15,997 nucleotides of DNA from JACMLD01 sp040004415 (GTDB lineage: Bacteria > Bacteroidota > Bacteroidia > Chitinophagales > Chitinophagaceae), in assembly GCA_040004415.1 (NCBI GenBank), contig JBDUAY010000086.1, positions 1 to 15,997 of the forward strand, given 5' to 3'. The translations under genes and the position numbers were made by a program. Shown here piece after piece: positions 12,925 through 15,997 of this stretch (position 1 is its first letter; each line of letters opens with the position of its first letter). The notes under the pieces are model-generated. The model did not search any database and was not told where the DNA came from. It was given only the letters and a program-made list of their open reading frames with translations.

Positions 12925-14190
12925 ATGTTACAGGTGGGTTTTATACGGCAGAATACCGAACTGGTTAAGCAACGGCTGGAGTTGAAGAATTTTAAGCAGC
13001 CAGGGCTTGTTGACGAACTTTTACTGTGGGATGATAAGCGTAAACAATACCAGCTTGAGCAGGAAGAAATTCAGGCAAAAATAAATGCATCTTCTAAAGA
13101 AATTGGGCAGCTGATGGCGAAAGGCGAAAGGCAAAAAGCTGAAGAAACCAAGCTGAAAGTGGCTGAATGGAAAGCGCAACTGGCACCGGATAAATTAAAT
13201 GAGGCAGAAAAGAATATTGAAGCTATTTTATACCTGTTGCCGAACCTGCCTTCAGACAAGGTGCCCGCCGGTAAAACACCGGAAGACAATATTGTGGTAA
13301 GAGAAGGTGGCAGCATTCCAACTTTATACGCGGGTGCTGTTCCGCATTGGGAGCTCACTACAAAATATAACCTCATTAATTTTGAACTGGGCAATAAAAT
13401 AACCGGCAGCGGCTTTCCGGTGTATATAGATAAAGGCGCCAAACTGCAACGGTCATTGATTCAATATTTTCTTGATTATAATACTGCTGCGGGGTATATA
13501 GAATACCTTCCGCCCTTTATGGTCAACGAAGCATCCGCATATGGCACGGGCCAGTTGCCCGATAAAGAGGGACAGATGTATCATGCAACAGAAGATAATT
13601 TTTACCTGATACCAACTGCTGAAGTGCCGGTTACGAATATTTACCGCGATGTTATTTTAAAAGAAACTGAATTGCCGGTTAAGATGACGGCCTACACGCC
13701 GTGCTTCAGAAGGGAAGCAGGTAGTTATGGAAAAGATGTGCGCGGTTTAAACCGGCTGCACCAGTTTGAAAAAGTTGAGGTGGTACAAATAGTTGATCCC
13801 GCCACGAGTTATGATGTACTGGAAGAAATGGTGGCACACGTAGAAAAACTATTGCAATCATTGGAACTTCCGTACCGTATTTTGAAATTATGCGGGGGAG
13901 ATATGGGCTTTACGTCTGCACTCACCTATGATTTTGAAGTATACAGCGCTGCTCAGCAAAAATGGCTGGAAGTAAGTTCTGTTTCCAATTTTGAAAGTTA
14001 CCAGTCGAACCGTTTAAAGGCGCGGTATAAAGATGCAGCGGGCAAAATGCAGTTTGTTCATACACTCAACGGCAGCTCATTGGCGCTGCCCCGTATTGTT
14101 GCCTGTTTGCTGGAAAATAATCAAACTGAAAACGGTATCGGCTTGCCGAAGATATTACAGGTGTATTTTGGGAGCGATAGAATCGCTTAA
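12925..14190 (+). CDS. serS: Seryl-tRNA synthetase
   Basis: Class II synthetase that charges tRNA-Ser (and tRNA-Sec where present) in the cytoplasm. 421 aa, the standard length. MLQVGFIRQNTELVKQRLEL leads into the antiparallel coiled-coil arm (about 27-100, rich in Glu/Lys) that grips the long variable arm of the tRNA. The catalytic domain shows TAEVP (231-235), motif 2 FRREAGSYGKD (261-271) with the ATP-binding Arg, RLHQFEKVE (277-285), EVSSVSNFESYQ (349-360) and motif 3 NGSSLALPR (382-390). The start follows from the family N-terminus and from the promoter 17 nt upstream. A terminator follows the stop by 55 nt. An essential gene with an intact sequence. Confidence 0.98.
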   Translation: MLQVGFIRQNTELVKQRLELKNFKQPGLVDELLLWDDKRKQYQLEQEEIQAKINASSKEIGQLMAKGERQKAEETKLKVAEWKAQLAPDKLNEAEKNIEAILYLLPNLPSDKVPAGKTPEDNIVVREGGSIPTLYAGAVPHWELTTKYNLINFELGNKITGSGFPVYIDKGAKLQRSLIQYFLDYNTAAGYIEYLPPFMVNEASAYGTGQLPDKEGQMYHATEDNFYLIPTAEVPVTNIYRDVILKETELPVKMTAYTPCFRREAGSYGKDVRGLNRLHQFEKVEVVQIVDPATSYDVLEEMVAHVEKLLQSLELPYRILKLCGGDMGFTSALTYDFEVYSAAQQKWLEVSSVSNFESYQSNRLKARYKDAAGKMQFVHTLNGSSLALPRIVACLLENNQTENGIGLPKILQVYFGSDRIA

Positions 14191-14245
14191 CTGCTGCGCG
14201 TAAAATAAATTTTCATTTAGCTTAACGTAAGGTATTGTTAAAAGC

Positions 14246-14291
14246 AATCCATTAACGGTCATTTAATGACTGCTAATGGATTTTCTTTTTG
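14246..14291 (+). terminator. Intrinsic terminator of serS
   Basis: AATCCATTA (14246-14254) pairs with TAATGGATT (14274-14282); inside, GTCAT pairs with ATGAC around a TTA loop. The combined stem is 17 positions with one mismatch and one G:U, followed by TTCTTTTTG. The stem is A/T-rich but long. Confidence 0.75.
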
Positions 14292-14318
14292 ATGTTTGTA
14301 CAAACAAAAAACCTTTCC

Positions 14319-14963
14319 ATGCAAAACAAAATTTTACTTTCCATTTTTATTTTTTTAGTTGGTACTACCGTTCATGCCCAGATTAAAAAAGGAGCTGTTC
14401 TTTTAGGTGGTGGAATTGAATTTTCTACACAAGACACCAAAAGCAGTGGCCCGCAAAATGGGACCAGTAGCGGCATTAATTTTTCCCCCGCGTTTGGGAA
14501 AGCAATTAAAGAGAACGAAATAATTGGCGCTGATCTTACCTTTAGTTATAGCAAAAATGAGTCGAACAATACCTACTCGCAAAAAACAAGTTCTTATGGC
14601 ATCGGTTTTTTTATAAGAAAATACAAAGAACTGGGTAAAGGGTTCTACCTGTTTGGTCAAACCAGGGCCGGCGTGTCGTACAACAAGGTCCAAAATAGGG
14701 ATCAGCAAACCCCCACTACCAGCTATGTTTCAAAAGGATATGGTATGCAGGTAACTATTTACCCCGGCCTTGCCTATGCCGTAAGCAAAAAATTACAATT
14801 GGAAGCAGGACTTAGCAACCTTGCTTATATTCAGTTCAATCACATGCAAACAGCATATGATCTTAATACGTACCCTTCTTTAACAACAAATAATTTTTCA
14901 CTGGGAAGTAGCCTGAGTAATCTCGCAGGCCTGACTGTCGGCTTTCGCGTTTTGCTTAATTAG
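14319..14963 (+). CDS. Outer-membrane beta-barrel protein
   Basis: 214 aa from ATG 14319. Signal peptide MQNKILLSIF then IFLVGTTVHA, with likely cleavage after Ala20 before QIKKG. The mature part is a string of alternating hydrophobic/polar strands with Gly and aromatic residues (GAVLLGGGIEF, NEIIGADLTFSYS, SYGIGFFIRKY, GKGFYLFGQTRAGVSY, GYGMQVTIYPGLAY, LAGLTVGFRVLL), as in small porin-like OmpW/opacity-type barrels common in Bacteroidetes. Substrate and role cannot be read. In-frame starts at 14289 (TTG) and 14292 would put residues before the signal peptide and overlap the serS terminator, so 14319 is preferred. No clear promoter; a 12-bp palindrome GTTTGTACAAAC (14294-14305) lies just upstream. 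The RND exporter starts 132 nt downstream. Confidence 0.85.
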   Translation: MQNKILLSIFIFLVGTTVHAQIKKGAVLLGGGIEFSTQDTKSSGPQNGTSSGINFSPAFGKAIKENEIIGADLTFSYSKNESNNTYSQKTSSYGIGFFIRKYKELGKGFYLFGQTRAGVSYNKVQNRDQQTPTTSYVSKGYGMQVTIYPGLAYAVSKKLQLEAGLSNLAYIQFNHMQTAYDLNTYPSLTTNNFSLGSSLSNLAGLTVGFRVLLN

Positions 14964-14982
14964 CCCCGTTTCGTCAATTATT

Positions 14983-15019
14983 ATACGGCAAAGCAGAATT
15001 TTTCCGCTGTATGTTTTAT
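14983..15019 (+). terminator. Possible terminator after the beta-barrel gene
   Basis: ATACGGC (14983-14989) pairs with GCTGTAT (15006-15012) through one G:U, followed by GTTTTAT. The stem is short and the loop is 16 nt, so this is a weak call. It would separate the barrel gene from the exporter gene. Confidence 0.35.
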
Positions 15020-15095
15020 AAGTCATCAATCTTCAAAATTTACTTCATCGTCCCGCTCAAAATAGTTTTCTTTGCGTCTTGATAAATAAGAACCT

Positions 15096-15997
15096 ATGTG
15101 GGAATCTATAGCTCGATTTGTACTGAAAAATAAACTGGCACTCCTGATTGTACTCGCTGTTATCACTTCTTTTATGGGATGGCAGGCGTCTAAAGTTGAA
15201 CTGAGTTACGATTTTACAGGGGCCATACCAACCGATAATGCACGGTATGTGAGTTACCAGAATTTCCGTAAACAATTTGGTGAAGACGGTAATATGATGG
15301 TTATCGGGCTTCAGTCGGATCATTTATTCGATGAAAAAATTTTTACTGATTTTGCCTCATTGGGAAAGCAAATAAAAAATATAAAGGGGGTAGAAAATGT
15401 ACTCAGTATTCCGGTTGCAGTAACATTGGTAAAAGATTCTGTTGCTGGTTTGAAAGCCAGCAATATTTTTGATCTTGACAAACCGGCCCCGGATCAAAAG
15501 AGTCTTTTCGATAGCAGTAAAAATTTATTTTTCAGCCTGCCTTTCTATAAAAATGTATTGTACAATCCCCAGACAAATGCCAGCCTGATGGCGGTTCGTG
15601 TTAATAAGGATGTACTGGCTTCAAAAGAAAGAACGGTTGTTATCGGTAAGATTGTTACAGCGGCGGATCAGTTCGGAAAAGATCATGCCATAGAAATGCA
15701 TTACAGTGGCCTTCCGCTGATACGTACGCAGTTGTCGGACCGGATGAAAAAAGAGATGAAAGGTTTTTTGATAGGGTCTGTGCTGCTGTCTGCTGTTATC
15801 TTATTAATTTTTTTCCGTAGTATCAGCACCATGTTTTTATCCATTGCGGTTGTACTTACCGGCGTTGTATGGAGTGTGGGAACCCTTCATCTGTTTGCGT
15901 ATAAAATAAGTTTGCTCACGGTACTCATTCCGCCGTTAATTGTTGTTATTGGCATACCCAACTGTATTTATTTTCTCAATAAATACCATATATCATA
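15096..15997 (+). CDS. RND superfamily (MMPL/patched-like) exporter, N-terminal part
   Basis: Inner-membrane, proton-driven exporter; 300 residues are in the window and the frame is open at its end. Membrane helix 1 (about 14-30, LALLIVLAVITSFMGWQ) is followed by a large periplasmic loop (about 31-222). Helices 2-4 come next (about 223-240, 246-264 and 272-294) with GIPNCIYFLNKYH (286-298), the position of the conserved helix-4 motif of this family. The pattern ELSYDFTGAIPTDN right after helix 1 is typical of patched-like exporters for lipids, hopanoids or other hydrophobic cargo; cargo here is unknown. No periplasmic adaptor gene is visible in the window. ATG 15096 gives a natural start with an A-rich leader; TAGTTTTC (15063-15070) is a one-mismatch -7 element. 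Confidence 0.88.
   Translation, partial: MWESIARFVLKNKLALLIVLAVITSFMGWQASKVELSYDFTGAIPTDNARYVSYQNFRKQFGEDGNMMVIGLQSDHLFDEKIFTDFASLGKQIKNIKGVENVLSIPVAVTLVKDSVAGLKASNIFDLDKPAPDQKSLFDSSKNLFFSLPFYKNVLYNPQTNASLMAVRVNKDVLASKERTVVIGKIVTAADQFGKDHAIEMHYSGLPLIRTQLSDRMKKEMKGFLIGSVLLSAVILLIFFRSISTMFLSIAVVLTGVVWSVGTLHLFAYKISLLTVLIPPLIVVIGIPNCIYFLNKYHIS

Noticed and set aside
13071..13442. 123-codon minus-strand frame
   Set aside because: Antisense to the serS coiled-coil region; serS is certain.
15057..15323. 88-codon minus-strand frame
   Set aside because: Antisense to the RND exporter start, which has a clear helix and family pattern on plus.
1..15997. CRISPR array, tRNA, prophage or insertion sequence
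   Set aside because: No regularly spaced direct repeats, cloverleaf, integrase or transposase frame was seen on either strand.

Overview
The window looks like a chromosomal segment of a Bacteroidetes (Bacteroidota) bacterium, most likely Chitinophagaceae or a close relative. The evidence is the repeated promoter -7 element TANNTTTG, A/T-rich leaders without Shine-Dalgarno sites, and typical Bacteroidetes proteins: DUF4286, ribosomal bTHX, a lipoprotein cyclophilin and a patched-like RND exporter. The species assignment is inference. I saw no CRISPR array, tRNA, rRNA, transposase or phage gene.

Region 1 (1-5226, minus strand) is the distinctive part: a Ser/Thr phospho-signalling locus. In transcription order it encodes an FHA domain - membrane helix - trypsin-like protease, a transmembrane Ser/Thr kinase, a soluble PP2C phosphatase, and a second transmembrane Ser/Thr kinase that leaves the window at position 1. 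The last three are tightly packed (4-nt gap, then a 4-nt ATGA overlap). The FHA-protease is separated from them by a hairpin plus T-tract that may act as a partial terminator. All catalytic residues are present. Both kinases and the protease have a cytoplasmic signalling domain, one membrane helix and an extracytoplasmic C-terminus. The parts suggest a circuit in which kinases write and the phosphatase erases phospho-threonine, an FHA domain reads it, and an envelope serine protease is the possible output.

Region 2 (5227-9577) starts with a long divergent intergenic region. It then holds housekeeping genes: pyrH and pdxH on plus, then bTHX (a 39-aa ribosomal protein), the histone-like protein HU, a DUF4286 protein and exodeoxyribonuclease III on minus. 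Two intergenic spaces (6581-6773 and 8215-8371) contain strong nested inverted repeats with no coding explanation.

Region 3 (9602-12839) holds a LOG-family nucleotide phosphoribohydrolase (+), a lipoprotein peptidyl-prolyl isomerase and an unrecognised 114-aa protein (both -), a GNAT acetyltransferase (+) and a YbjQ-family protein (-). Two starts here lie so close to a -7 element that their transcripts may be leaderless.

Region 4 (12840-15997) holds serS behind a clear promoter next to a perfect 16-bp palindrome. It is followed by a terminator, an outer-membrane beta-barrel protein and the first 300 residues of an RND/MMPL-type exporter cut by the window edge.
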